A stretch of 64,000 nucleotides of DNA from Vreelandella halophila (GTDB lineage Bacteria; Pseudomonadota; Gammaproteobacteria; Pseudomonadales; Oleiphilaceae). Under the pieces are notes generated by a model that did not search any database, was not told where the DNA came from, and saw only the letters and a list, made by a program, of their open reading frames with translations. A program made the translations under genes and the position numbers. Location of the stretch: NCBI RefSeq assembly GCF_019903425.1, contig NZ_JACHUZ010000011.1, forward strand, positions 191,141 to 255,140, written 5' to 3'. This document shows, piece by piece, positions 8,532 to 14,956 of this stretch (its first letter is position 1; each line of letters opens with the position of its first letter).

Positions 8532-10181
8532 TCAGCCGTTGCTGAGCTGGTCCCGGATCAGTTTCTTGTTCACCTTGCCGACGCTGGTCTTGGGGATGTC
8601 CTCAACGAAGTCGACCCCTTGTGGGATGGCCCATTTGTTGATGGTGCCGTTGTCCACGAAGCCCTGAAGATGGCTCTTGATGGTCTCGGCATCGGCGCTC
8701 TCACCGGGGTTCAGGACCACAAGGGCGTGCGGGCGCTCGCCCCACTTGTCGTCCGGAAGGCCGACGACCGCGGCGGCGGCCACGGCAGGGTGCTGGCTGA
8801 TCAGGTTCTCCAGGTCCAGCGAAGAGATCCACTCGCCGCCGGTCTTGATCACGTCCTTGATGCGGTCCTTGATCACCAGGGTGTTGTCCGGCTCGATGCT
8901 GGCAACATCGCCGGTGTGCAGCCAGCCGCCGGCCCACAGTTCCTCGCCTTTTTCGGGATTCTTGAGGTAGCTGGCGGTCAGCCAGGGTGCCCGGGCCACG
9001 ACTTCGCCCTGGGCCACGCCGTCCTTCGGCAGCGGGTTGCCGTCCTCGTCGTGGATCTCGATCTCCGCCATGGGGACCGGTACGCCGGTCTTGATGCGCT
9101 TGGCGGTCTGCTGTTCGGGCGGCAGCTCCAGATCCTCGGGCTTGAGGTGGGTGGCGGTGAGCAGTGGGCCGGTCTCGGACATGCCGTAGCCGGTGTACAT
9201 GCTGATGCCCATCTTCGCCGCTGCATCGCACAGGCCCTTGGGCAGGGCGCTGCCGCCGATCAGCACGTGCCAGTTGCTCAGGTCCGCGCTCTTGATGCCC
9301 TCGGTGGCCATCAGCATCTGCATGATGGTGGGCACACAGTGGGAGAAGGTCACGTTGTGGGTCTTGAGCAGTTCCACCAGCAGTTCCGGCTCATAGCGGC
9401 CCGGGTAGACCTGCTTTACGCCCATCATGGTGGCGGCGTAAGGCACGCCCCAGGCATGGACGTGGAACATGGGCGTGATCGGCATGTAGACGTCGCTTGA
9501 GCGCAGCAGCGGCTGCTCGTCGAAGTGCGAGAGCGTCCCGGTGGCGACCAGCGTATGCAGCACCAGCTGCCGGTGCGTGAAGAACACGCCCTTGGGATTG
9601 CCCGTGGTGCCGGTGGTGTAGAAGGTGGTGGCAATGGCGTTCTCGTCGAAGTCCGGAAACTCGAAGCAGGGCCTGGCCTTGCTCAACAGGGCTTCGTATT
9701 CTCCGTGGGTTTCCAGCTGGGTCTTCTTCGGGGCGTCGTTGTCCGTGAGCTGGATGGTGCCCTTGACGGTTTCGAGCTGGCCGCTGACTTCCTCGACCAG
9801 CGGCAGGAAGTCATCGTGGATCAGAACCAGGTCGTCTTCGGCATGGTTCATGGTGTAGAGGATCTGCTCCGGCGACAGACGCACATTCACCGTGTGCAGT
9901 ACGGCACCGATCATGGGAATGGCGAAGAAGCATTCCAGGTAGCGCGGGGTGTCCCAGTCCAGTACCGCCACCGTGTCGCCTGGTTTGACGCCGGCATCCG
10001 TGAGCACATGGGCGAGGCGGTGGATGCGCTCGACCAGGTCGGTGTAGGTGTAGCGGCTGCGGTTGGCGTAGATGATCTCCTGGTCCGGGTTGTAGCGCGG
10101 ACCGGAAAGCAGGAGCTGTTTGATCAGCAGCGGGTAACTGTGTGCGTTCTCGGCGGCGGGCAGGGTTTTGGGCTGTGCCAT
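8532..10181 (-). CDS. Fatty-acid/acyl-CoA ligase (AlkK/FadD-like, AMP-forming)
   Basis: The 549-aa enzyme activates a carboxylic acid to its acyl-CoA through an acyl-AMP. The adenylation motifs are in order: YTTGTTGNPKGV (phosphate loop, about residue 190), YGMSETGP (about 330), WLHTGDVASI (about 420), and the C-terminal GGEWISSLDLE with the catalytic lysine of SVGKVNKK near the end. The style matches medium/long-chain ligases of the AlkK group. The gene is monocistronic; its leader can form a stem-loop (10201-10222). Confidence 0.87.
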   Translation of the reverse strand: MAQPKTLPAAENAHSYPLLIKQLLLSGPRYNPDQEIIYANRSRYTYTDLVERIHRLAHVLTDAGVKPGDTVAVLDWDTPRYLECFFAIPMIGAVLHTVNVRLSPEQILYTMNHAEDDLVLIHDDFLPLVEEVSGQLETVKGTIQLTDNDAPKKTQLETHGEYEALLSKARPCFEFPDFDENAIATTFYTTGTTGNPKGVFFTHRQLVLHTLVATGTLSHFDEQPLLRSSDVYMPITPMFHVHAWGVPYAATMMGVKQVYPGRYEPELLVELLKTHNVTFSHCVPTIMQMLMATEGIKSADLSNWHVLIGGSALPKGLCDAAAKMGISMYTGYGMSETGPLLTATHLKPEDLELPPEQQTAKRIKTGVPVPMAEIEIHDEDGNPLPKDGVAQGEVVARAPWLTASYLKNPEKGEELWAGGWLHTGDVASIEPDNTLVIKDRIKDVIKTGGEWISSLDLENLISQHPAVAAAAVVGLPDDKWGERPHALVVLNPGESADAETIKSHLQGFVDNGTINKWAIPQGVDFVEDIPKTSVGKVNKKLIRDQLSNG

Positions 10182-10200
10182 TTGGGCGCCTCTCTAGCTT

Positions 10201-10222
10201 GTTGTTGGATGTGCACCCAACA
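10201..10222 (-). promoter_or_regulatory. 5'-leader stem-loop of the acyl-CoA ligase gene
   Basis: TTGTTGG (10201-10207) and CCAACAA (10216-10222) pair around an 8-base loop, 19 bases before the ATG. A weak promoter-like pair lies upstream on the minus strand. Function unknown; it could affect ribosome access or be an operator. Confidence 0.3.
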
Positions 10223-10280
10223 AGCCTAATACAAAACGCCGTGTATTCACTCCCAATGTAGGGATTTTAATTGCAGTCCG

Positions 10281-11078
10281 TCACCAGAGAACGAGAACCA
10301 GAAGGGCTCCAAGGGCGAGCCGGTAGATGACGTAGGGCATGAACCCGATCCGTTCCAGGAAGCGCAGGAACAGGTGGATGCACAGCAGGGCGCTGATGAA
10401 GGAAAGCACGGTGCCCCAGGCGATGGCGTGCCAGTCCGTGGGGCCGCCTTCGGTCATGAGCTCCAGGGTCTTGAAGGCACCGGCGGCGGCGATCAGGGGC
10501 ATGGACAGCCAGAAGGAGAAGCGTGCGGCGTCGTCCTGGCGCAGGCCCAGAAAGAGGGCGGCGGTAATGGTGATGCCCGAGCGGGACGTACCCGGGATCA
10601 GGGCCAGCATCTGGGCGAGGCCGATGAGCAGGGCGTCTTTCAGGCTCAATGCGCTCAGCGTGCGCTGTCGGGTGCCAGCGGCATCCGACCACCACAGGAG
10701 CAGGCCAAAGCCAATGGTGGTGGCGGCAATGACCCAGCCCGAGCGCAGGTGGTCGGCCACAATATCATTGAACAGAAGTCCCGCCAGACCGGCAGGGATG
10801 GTGCCGAGGATGACGGCCCAGGCAAGGCGGCTGTCCTCGGTGACGGTGAACTGGGCGGTGTCCCGGAACCAGGCTCTGCCCATGCGGACAACGTCCTGGC
10901 GGAAGTAGGTGAGCACAGCACAGAGTGAGCCCACGTGCACGGCCACATCGAAGGCGAGGCCCTGATCCTGCCAGTTGAGCAGAGCGGACGGGAGGATAAG
11001 ATGGGCGGAGCTGCTGATCGGAAGGAATTCCGTCAGACCCTGGATAATGGCCAGTACGATGATATGCCAGAGTTCCAT
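10281..11078 (-). CDS. uppP: Undecaprenyl-diphosphatase UppP (BacA)
   Basis: Integral membrane phosphatase that recycles the lipid carrier for peptidoglycan and other surface polymers; it also confers bacitracin tolerance. The protein is about 265 aa with the family motifs GLTEFLPISSSAHL (near the N-terminus) and PGTSRSGITI (about residue 165). I prefer the ATG at 11078 (MELWHII) because the ATG at 11093 directly abuts the T-run of the tRNA-Met terminator and has no ribosome site; the difference is five residues. No clear promoter lies between the gene and the prophage, so its expression may depend on transcripts leaving the prophage. Confidence 0.93.
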   Translation of the reverse strand: MELWHIIVLAIIQGLTEFLPISSSAHLILPSALLNWQDQGLAFDVAVHVGSLCAVLTYFRQDVVRMGRAWFRDTAQFTVTEDSRLAWAVILGTIPAGLAGLLFNDIVADHLRSGWVIAATTIGFGLLLWWSDAAGTRQRTLSALSLKDALLIGLAQMLALIPGTSRSGITITAALFLGLRQDDAARFSFWLSMPLIAAAGAFKTLELMTEGGPTDWHAIAWGTVLSFISALLCIHLFLRFLERIGFMPYVIYRLALGALLVLVLW

Positions 11079-11093
11079 GGCATGATTACCCAT

Positions 11094-11122
11094 AAAAAAG
11101 CCGCAGCGTCCACTGCGGCTTT
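11094..11122 (-). terminator. Original tRNA-Met terminator, now 9.7 kb from its gene
   Basis: A 10-bp perfect stem (11097-11106 with 11113-11122), loop of 6, followed on the minus strand by six T. It follows the displaced 3' half of tRNA-Met, so it was the tRNA terminator before the prophage inserted. Confidence 0.8.
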
Positions 11123-11177
11123 CTGAATACTGGTAGCAAGGGGCGGATTCGAACCGCCGACCCCGGCATTATGAGTG
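11122..11177. repeat. attL: displaced 3' half of tRNA-Met
   Basis: Identical over 56 bases to 20783-20838; bases 11131-11177 are the 3' 47 bases of the tRNA including the CCA-encoding end. The match breaks at 11178. It is the copy left behind at the far end of the prophage and is not a functional tRNA. Confidence 0.95.
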
Positions 11178-11270
11178 GCCGGAACTAGCTATCAGGATTC
11201 GTAAATAACTGAATTCACGGTTTGCCGCAGCCCGTGAAGCGAGGTTGAACGATAGTGTCCGGTGTTTTGG

Positions 11271-11285
11271 TAGTCAAGTAGTCAA
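11271..11285. promoter_or_regulatory. Candidate integrase arm sites, left end
   Basis: TAGTCAA occurs twice (11271-11277 and 11279-11285), about 95-110 bases inside attL. The same heptamer occurs twice near the right end (20729, 20740). Paired direct repeats on both sides of a tRNA core fit arm-type integrase sites; binding is inferred. A separate inverted repeat, TTCACGG (11214-11220) with CCGTGAA (11232-11238), lies between attL and these sites. Confidence 0.45.
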
Positions 11286-11319
11286 CGGGGGCAAAGCGGG
11301 CTTATTGCCAGTTTCCGGA

Positions 11320-11550
11320 TTACGTTTCCGGGCTGGTTTGACCAGCTTCCGGGATCACTTCCCCAGTCATCAGCCAGTAGGAATACTGCGGATATATCTC
11401 CTTGAGCACTTCCAGTTCTTGGGTGCTCATTCTGATTCCTTTGTATAGAACACTCTTCCATCGGGAGAACCCGATAGAGCTTGATCGAACTAGCGTGTCG
11501 ATGCCTGCTGATTTAATCAGCATTTTTGCTCGATCTTCTATCGATTCCAT
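11320..11550 (-). CDS. Cro-like phage regulator, paralog 1
   Basis: A 76-aa HTH protein and one of three tandem paralogs. The presumed recognition region is FSRWKSVLYKG and the conserved tail reads YWLMTGEVIPEAGQTSPET. I start at MESIEDR (11550), because the other two copies begin at the same residue; a longer reading would include the duplicated 3' end of the neighbouring copy. No good ribosome site precedes it, and it starts 13 bases after the stop of paralog 2, so reinitiation is possible. About three quarters of residues match paralog 2. Probably part of the lysogeny switch. Confidence 0.75.
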   Translation of the reverse strand: MESIEDRAKMLIKSAGIDTLVRSSSIGFSRWKSVLYKGIRMSTQELEVLKEIYPQYSYWLMTGEVIPEAGQTSPET

Positions 11551-11563
11551 ATCGGTATACGCA

Positions 11564-11794
11564 TTACGTTTCCGGGCTGGTTTGGCCTGCTTCTGGTATG
11601 ACCTCACCTGTCATCAGCCAATAGATGTGGTTGGGATAAACCTCCTTCAGCACTTCCATTTCTTCGGTGCTTAGACGTACGTCTTTATACAGGATGTTTT
11701 TCCACCTTGAGCTGCTGATTACGCCTGATCTGACCAGGGTGTCTATTCCAGCCAGGTTGATTAGTAACTTTGCTCGGTCATGGATTGATTCCAT
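11564..11794 (-). CDS. Cro-like phage regulator, paralog 2
   Basis: A 76-aa protein with the same plan as its neighbours: MESIHDRAKLL, presumed recognition region SSRWKNILYKD, tail YWLMTGEVIPEAGQTSPET. It has the best ribosome site of the three (AAGGAG, 11 bases upstream). The last 13 residues are identical to paralog 1, which suggests recent duplication or gene conversion, while the presumed DNA-reading part differs. Likely a repressor or antirepressor acting on the sites at 12164-12227. Confidence 0.78.
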   Translation of the reverse strand: MESIHDRAKLLINLAGIDTLVRSGVISSSRWKNILYKDVRLSTEEMEVLKEVYPNHIYWLMTGEVIPEAGQTSPET

Positions 11795-11877
11795 TCTGTT
11801 GGCTCCTTTGGTTCTGAGTTCAACAAAGCAGCGTTAGCGCCGTCGATACCAGCGGTCCAATACTTCCTTAGTGATGC

Positions 11878-12147
11878 TTATCCCTCGGCGGGTCCCGCTA
11901 ACTTTGAATCTACTGAGTCGTAGTCTGGGCTTGTCTGACCGGCTTCCGGGATGACTTCTCCTGTGATCAGCCAGTATGCGTACTGAGGGAACAACCTTTT
12001 CAGTTCGTCCAGTTCCTCTGTGCTCATTCGGACGTTTTTATAGGTCACGCTGACCCATCTGGAATACGGGATCGCCGTTTCCTTTCCAATCCTGTCCACC
12101 CCGTACTGCTTAATCAGGGTTCTAGCACGGTTCTGGGTTGATTCCAT
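11878..12147 (-). CDS. Cro-like phage regulator, paralog 3 (promoter-proximal)
   Basis: An 89-aa protein and the first gene read from the divergent control region. It shares the fold and tail (YWLITGEVIPEAGQTSP) but diverges most in the middle (YSRWVSVTYKN) and has a 13-residue extension after the tail. Small proteins with this RW...STEEL...YWL.TG...PE.GQ pattern are common as Cro/CI-type regulators in phages of gammaproteobacteria. Being next to the operators and opposite the AlpA-like gene, it is the best candidate for the primary repressor. Confidence 0.8.
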   Translation of the reverse strand: MESTQNRARTLIKQYGVDRIGKETAIPYSRWVSVTYKNVRMSTEELDELKRLFPQYAYWLITGEVIPEAGQTSPDYDSVDSKLAGPAEG

Positions 12148-12163
12148 ATCGATCTAAGCAGAC

Positions 12164-12227
12164 CTTCAAAAAGTGATTTCAATAGTTGAAAGCTCGGCCT
12201 GCGCTTGCTATCTTTCAAATAGTGAAA
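12164..12227. promoter_or_regulatory. Divergent phage control region with three operator-like sites
   Basis: Three related 15-mers: TTTCAATAGTTGAAA (12177-12191, perfect dyad), TTTCAAATAGTGAAA (12213-12227, dyad with 5-base arms) and the weaker CTTCAAAAAGTGATT (12164-12178). Centres lie 13 and 36 bases apart. They sit between the leftward regulator genes and the rightward AlpA-like gene, as lambda-type operators do. Which paralog binds which site is unknown. Confidence 0.65.
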
Positions 12228-12304
12228 TCAAAGATGCAAAGAGCTAAGCCTCACTCAAAACCCGCAAAACGCGGAAAGTGACTGTTAATAAGGCTCCTTA
12301 CGCC

Positions 12305-12526
12305 ATGGTAGATCAAACTTTACCGGAAAGCATTTCTGACCCCGAAAACCGGGACTGGCCCCCTCTCATGGAGTGGCGCGAGTTCGCGGACTGGATCCGT
12401 GTTCGGCGCAGCATCGTGGAAGGCTGGATCCGCCTGGCTTACATCCCGACGTTCAAGATTGGCCGTCATCGCCTGGTGAACGTCGCCCGCCTCATCGAAC
12501 AGATCCAGGAAGGGGAGTTCTCGTGA
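12305..12526 (+). CDS. AlpA/excisionase-like HTH protein
   Basis: First rightward gene of the prophage. The 73-aa reading from the ATG at 12305 has AAGG 11 bases upstream; a GTG at 12278 would add nine residues but its GGAAA is too close. The core EFADWIRVRRSIVEGWIR followed by IPTFKIGRHRLV is a MerR/AlpA-type winged HTH as found in phage excisionases and early activators. It may direct excision with the integrase or act against the repressors. Start uncertain, family fairly clear. Confidence 0.72.
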   Translation: MVDQTLPESISDPENRDWPPLMEWREFADWIRVRRSIVEGWIRLAYIPTFKIGRHRLVNVARLIEQIQEGEFS

Positions 12527-12819
12527 TGACCTTTTTTGAAATGATGCTTCTGCGTGAGGCCAGGTTGCATGCCTATGAGGGGATCACCCTCAAATTTGAA
12601 GGTAATCACCTGGGGGCATCCGGTCGGTTTGATTACCTGCGGGGGATGAAGACTGCCGCATTTTACCTCGATGCCAGGGTGTATCAGGACATTGACCGGG
12701 CCATGGATCTTTATCTGGCTTACTTCGATGACGCCTACCAGTGCACGCCGGATGCCTTCCTCGCCGGTTATGCCATGCAGCCTTTCCGGGGCCTGTGCCA
12801 GCAGGAGGCGGCAGCATGA
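12526..12819 (+). CDS. Small phage protein of unknown function (97 aa)
   Basis: No family recognised. ATG 12526 overlaps the previous stop (TGATG), with AGGGGAG eight bases upstream. The product is soluble and rich in aromatic residues (MTFFEMMLLREARLHAYEG, then FDYLRGMKTAAFYLDAR). Its stop overlaps the next start. It belongs to a chain of four genes with 4-base overlaps, typical of translational coupling in small phages. Confidence 0.65.
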   Translation: MTFFEMMLLREARLHAYEGITLKFEGNHLGASGRFDYLRGMKTAAFYLDARVYQDIDRAMDLYLAYFDDAYQCTPDAFLAGYAMQPFRGLCQQEAAA

Positions 12820-13184
12820 AACGGGTTCAGCCAGTCGCCAGGGAAGGGCAGAGCGTCCACGAGCGCACGGATGCGGCGGAGCAGGTGAGCCTGTCCCCGC
12901 TGCCTCAGACGCCACGTTCTGTGGCTGAACATCAGTGCTCCTGGTTTGTCGCTCCGTCTGGCGAACTCTGGCGCGTCGAGTACTACCGCACGGAATACCG
13001 CTTTTCCGGTTCGATTGCTTTCCCGCTCGTGTCCTGGTGGATCGCGACCAGGGATTGGGATGGTGGTCGAACCTTCCTTTTCCCGGCGCCGGTGGGGATC
13101 GAATACGCCTCGCATGACCTGTGGTGGCTGTTCGACCAGGCATGGCGGGCGCACGTCTTCGGTGATGTGGAGGCAGCGGCATGA
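12816..13184 (+). CDS. Small phage protein of unknown function (122 aa)
   Basis: No family recognised. The ATG at 12816 overlaps the previous TGA and follows GCAGGAGG. The first 40 residues are charged and probably flexible; the rest is strikingly rich in Trp, Tyr and Phe (CSWFVAPSGELWRVEYY, VSWWIATRDWDGG, DLWWLFDQAWRAH), suggesting a compact beta-rich fold. No signal peptide. The stop overlaps the next ATG. Confidence 0.6.
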   Translation: MKRVQPVAREGQSVHERTDAAEQVSLSPLPQTPRSVAEHQCSWFVAPSGELWRVEYYRTEYRFSGSIAFPLVSWWIATRDWDGGRTFLFPAPVGIEYASHDLWWLFDQAWRAHVFGDVEAAA

Positions 13185-13336
13185 TGGATTGCCAGACCAT
13201 GCAGCAGTTAGCCCTGCCATTGCGTTTCTCTCTTTCTGGATCACTTCCCGAGTCAGCGGAAGTGGGTCATTGCATGCCGGAACTGCTCCGGTACTGCCAC
13301 GAATACCAACGGCAAAAGCAGGAGGACCCGTCATGA
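13181..13336 (+). CDS. Tiny phage protein (51 aa), coupled to both neighbours
   Basis: ATG at 13181 overlaps the preceding TGA, and its own TGA at 13334-13336 overlaps the ATG at 13333 of the next gene, so the reading frame is framed on both sides by coupled genes. It begins MMDCQTMQQLALPL and ends HEYQRQKQEDPS. No homology recognised. Support comes only from this coupling, so it is moderately secure. Confidence 0.5.
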   Translation: MMDCQTMQQLALPLRFSLSGSLPESAEVGHCMPELLRYCHEYQRQKQEDPS

Positions 13337-13599
13337 GCCGCATTCCTCCGCGCCAGCAGAACCTGGAAGACCCGGATAAGCGCTTCTATGTCGTCGCGCC
13401 CGCGTCTGTCCGGTTGGCGCTGCAACAGGAGGCATTCCGACGCGATACAGACCTGTGGGATCTCGGTGGTGCGGTGCTGTCCGCCTGGTTGGCGGCAGGC
13501 TGCCCGGATTTCTGTGATTTCCCCCAGGAGTCAGATGGTGATGAGAGCCCGTCCCCGTCATCGTCGCCGCTCGCGGACTCGGAAGGAGGTGAGGCGTGA
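13333..13599 (+). CDS. Small phage protein (88 aa) ending inside a giant hairpin
   Basis: Last of the coupled tiny genes; ATG at 13333 overlaps the previous stop. The body (FYVVAPASVRLALQQEAFRR, DLWDLGGAVLSAWLAAGCPD) is helical and resembles small phage DNA-associated proteins, but I cannot name a family. The C-terminal 20 residues are an acidic/serine tail. Its 3' end is also the left arm of the large inverted repeat beginning at 13573, so coding sequence and DNA structure overlap here. Confidence 0.6.
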   Translation: MSRIPPRQQNLEDPDKRFYVVAPASVRLALQQEAFRRDTDLWDLGGAVLSAWLAAGCPDFCDFPQESDGDESPSPSSSPLADSEGGEA

Positions 13600-13855
13600 G
13601 CCGCGCAAGGCCGCGAAGCGCCGTAAGGCTTGGCCTTGCGCGGCTCACGGCTCGCCTCAGAGTCCGCATAGAGAGCGGCGGCGCTGACGGGGACGGGCTC
13701 CGTCCCTTGATTCCGAGCCGTGAGCACAGGACGGCAAGCGGAGCGCGCAGGGAGCGCAGCGACCGGAGGCGGCAGGGATCGTTACCCGTAAGGGCAACGG
13801 CCTTAGCCGTTGTTGGCCAGGTCACTGGCCAATAGAGCCCGGCCCGAAGGGGCCG
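13573..13855. repeat. Hairpin-packed non-coding region: candidate packaging signal/ssDNA origin
   Basis: No gene is seen from 13600 to 13884. Perfect inverted pairs: 13596-13612 with 13632-13648 (17 bp, lengthened by 13573-13580 with 13660-13667); 13690-13696 with 13700-13706; 13796-13801 with 13806-13811; 13813-13819 with 13826-13832; 13840-13845 with 13850-13855. In addition 13643-13654 is perfectly complementary to 13714-13725, so two alternative folds compete for the same strand. Filamentous phages keep their packaging signal and minus-strand origin in such hairpins. Assignment is by analogy. Confidence 0.6.
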
Positions 13856-13884
13856 CAATCATTAATGAAACCGGAGTATGAACG

Positions 13885-14223
13885 ATGAAACAGACACTTA
13901 CCCTGACAGTCCTCGGTGCGCGTCGTTTCGACATCGACGGGAATAAAATCGGCCAGATTTTCACCATGGAACCGGCCGACCCGGACGATGCCGACCGCAT
14001 CGGTCACGACGTCATGAAGTGGGGCTGTGATTACGACCTGGTTGAGAAGATCGAGCAGTACGCGGATCAACTCCCGTGCGAGTTCGACGCGGAAGCCCTT
14101 ATGAAGGCCGGGAGCCGCCAGTCAGCGCAGTTCAAGCTGCTGAGCCTCGCCAAGCGCCAGATCAGCGGGGGTAAATCCAGTGGCGGCAGCGGCGCCAGTC
14201 AGAGCGCCCAGGCCAGCCAGTAA
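13885..14223 (+). CDS. Phage ssDNA-binding protein (gene V-like)
   Basis: The 112-aa protein is in the position of gpV: just after the structured region and before the coat genes. It begins MKQTLTLTVLGARRFDIDG, a beta-strand start typical of small inoviral ssDNA-binding proteins, and ends in a disordered Gly/Ser/Gln tail like those of ssDNA-binding proteins. In filamentous phages this protein coats the newly made strand and prevents its conversion to duplex before export. Family assignment rests on position and composition. Confidence 0.6.
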   Translation: MKQTLTLTVLGARRFDIDGNKIGQIFTMEPADPDDADRIGHDVMKWGCDYDLVEKIEQYADQLPCEFDAEALMKAGSRQSAQFKLLSLAKRQISGGKSSGGSGASQSAQASQ

Positions 14224-14253
14224 CGGCAGTCTCAAGAAACGGTGATTCCAGTG

Positions 14254-14559
14254 ATGCGCTTAATGCTTCTGTTCCTGGTTTGTGCCTTCTCAGCCCCGGC
14301 GATATCCGGCGGCTGCCTGGTTGAAACCACAAGCGGCGATCTGCGCATCACCACCCAACCGGTTTCCGAATGCTCCGGGTACGTCGTGCTCGACGCCCAG
14401 GAGTATTCCCAGTATCCGACCCTTAAATCGTTGTTCGCATTCCCGGATGCCAAGGATTTGGGGAAGGTGTGGAGCATCGGTGCCGGCTTACCGATGTTCT
14501 CGTACTTGATCGCCTGGGCCTTCGGGTCGGTGATCAACTTTATCAATCCAAGAGAATGA
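14254..14559 (+). CDS. Small phage membrane protein, possible minor coat protein
   Basis: About 101 aa from the ATG at 14254; GTG codons at 14242 and 14251 are alternative starts. The ATG gives a clean signal peptide (MRLMLLFLVCAFSAPAIS). Two cysteines follow (GGCLVETT, SECSGY), then a C-terminal membrane helix (MFSYLIAWAFGSVINFI). Located between the ssDNA-binding protein and the major coat protein, where pVII/pIX-type minor coat genes lie, though those are shorter. Function not established. Confidence 0.6.
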   Translation: MRLMLLFLVCAFSAPAISGGCLVETTSGDLRITTQPVSECSGYVVLDAQEYSQYPTLKSLFAFPDAKDLGKVWSIGAGLPMFSYLIAWAFGSVINFINPRE

Positions 14560-14571
14560 AGGAGGTGCGTT

Positions 14572-14796
14572 ATGCGCATTCGTGCACTGTTCGCGGCGCT
14601 GTCGCTGATGCTGTTTTCAGCGGTGGCAGCAGCATCCGGCGGCGGCGGTGGTGGTGGCTCACTCGACATGTCGGGTGTGACCTCGGCGGTCGATGCTTCA
14701 ACCATCGTCGCCGCGATTTCGTCCATCGCCGCCATCAAGATCCTGCCCGGCGTTGCCCGGTGGGGTTATAACAAGGTGATTGGTTGGTTCAACTGA
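14572..14796 (+). CDS. Major coat protein precursor (pVIII/Pf1 CoaB-like)
   Basis: The 74-aa precursor has a signal peptide (MRIRALFAALSLMLFSAVAA) and a mature part of about 53 residues: a flexible Gly-rich N-terminus (GGGGGGGSLD), an amphipathic/hydrophobic helix (TIVAAISSIAAIKILPGVAR) and a basic/aromatic end (WGYNKVIGWFN) that would face the DNA. Size and layout match the single-helix coat subunit of filamentous phages. A very strong AAGGAGG precedes the ATG and a strong terminator follows, as expected for the most abundant phage protein. Confidence 0.88.
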   Translation: MRIRALFAALSLMLFSAVAAASGGGGGGGSLDMSGVTSAVDASTIVAAISSIAAIKILPGVARWGYNKVIGWFN

Positions 14797-14799
14797 CAC

Positions 14800-14835
14800 A
14801 CACGTATGGCCGGGGCTCCCGGCCATACGTGTTTT
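14800..14835 (+). terminator. Rho-independent terminator after the major coat gene
   Basis: A 14-bp perfect stem (14800-14813 with 14819-14832), 5-base loop, then TTT. Analogous to the strong terminator after gene VIII in M13, limiting expression of the minor coat genes downstream. Confidence 0.9.
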
Positions 14836-14956
14836 GAGGGGCTGACATGTTATGGCTTGGGCTTTTTTTTCTGTCGGGCAGTTTGTGCGGTTTTGCGATC
14901 GTCAAAGGCTTCACAAGTCTTTGAACCTCTTTTCTAGGGGTAAAAGGTGTTTATCA

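Noticed and set aside
11131..11177. Second tRNA-Met gene
   Set aside because: Only the 3' 47 bases are present; the 5' half is lacking. It is the displaced att copy.
13596..13835. Open frame of 79 codons through the hairpin region
   Set aside because: Arg/Ala-rich composition typical of chance frames in GC-rich inverted repeats, no ribosome site, and it conflicts with the strong DNA structure.
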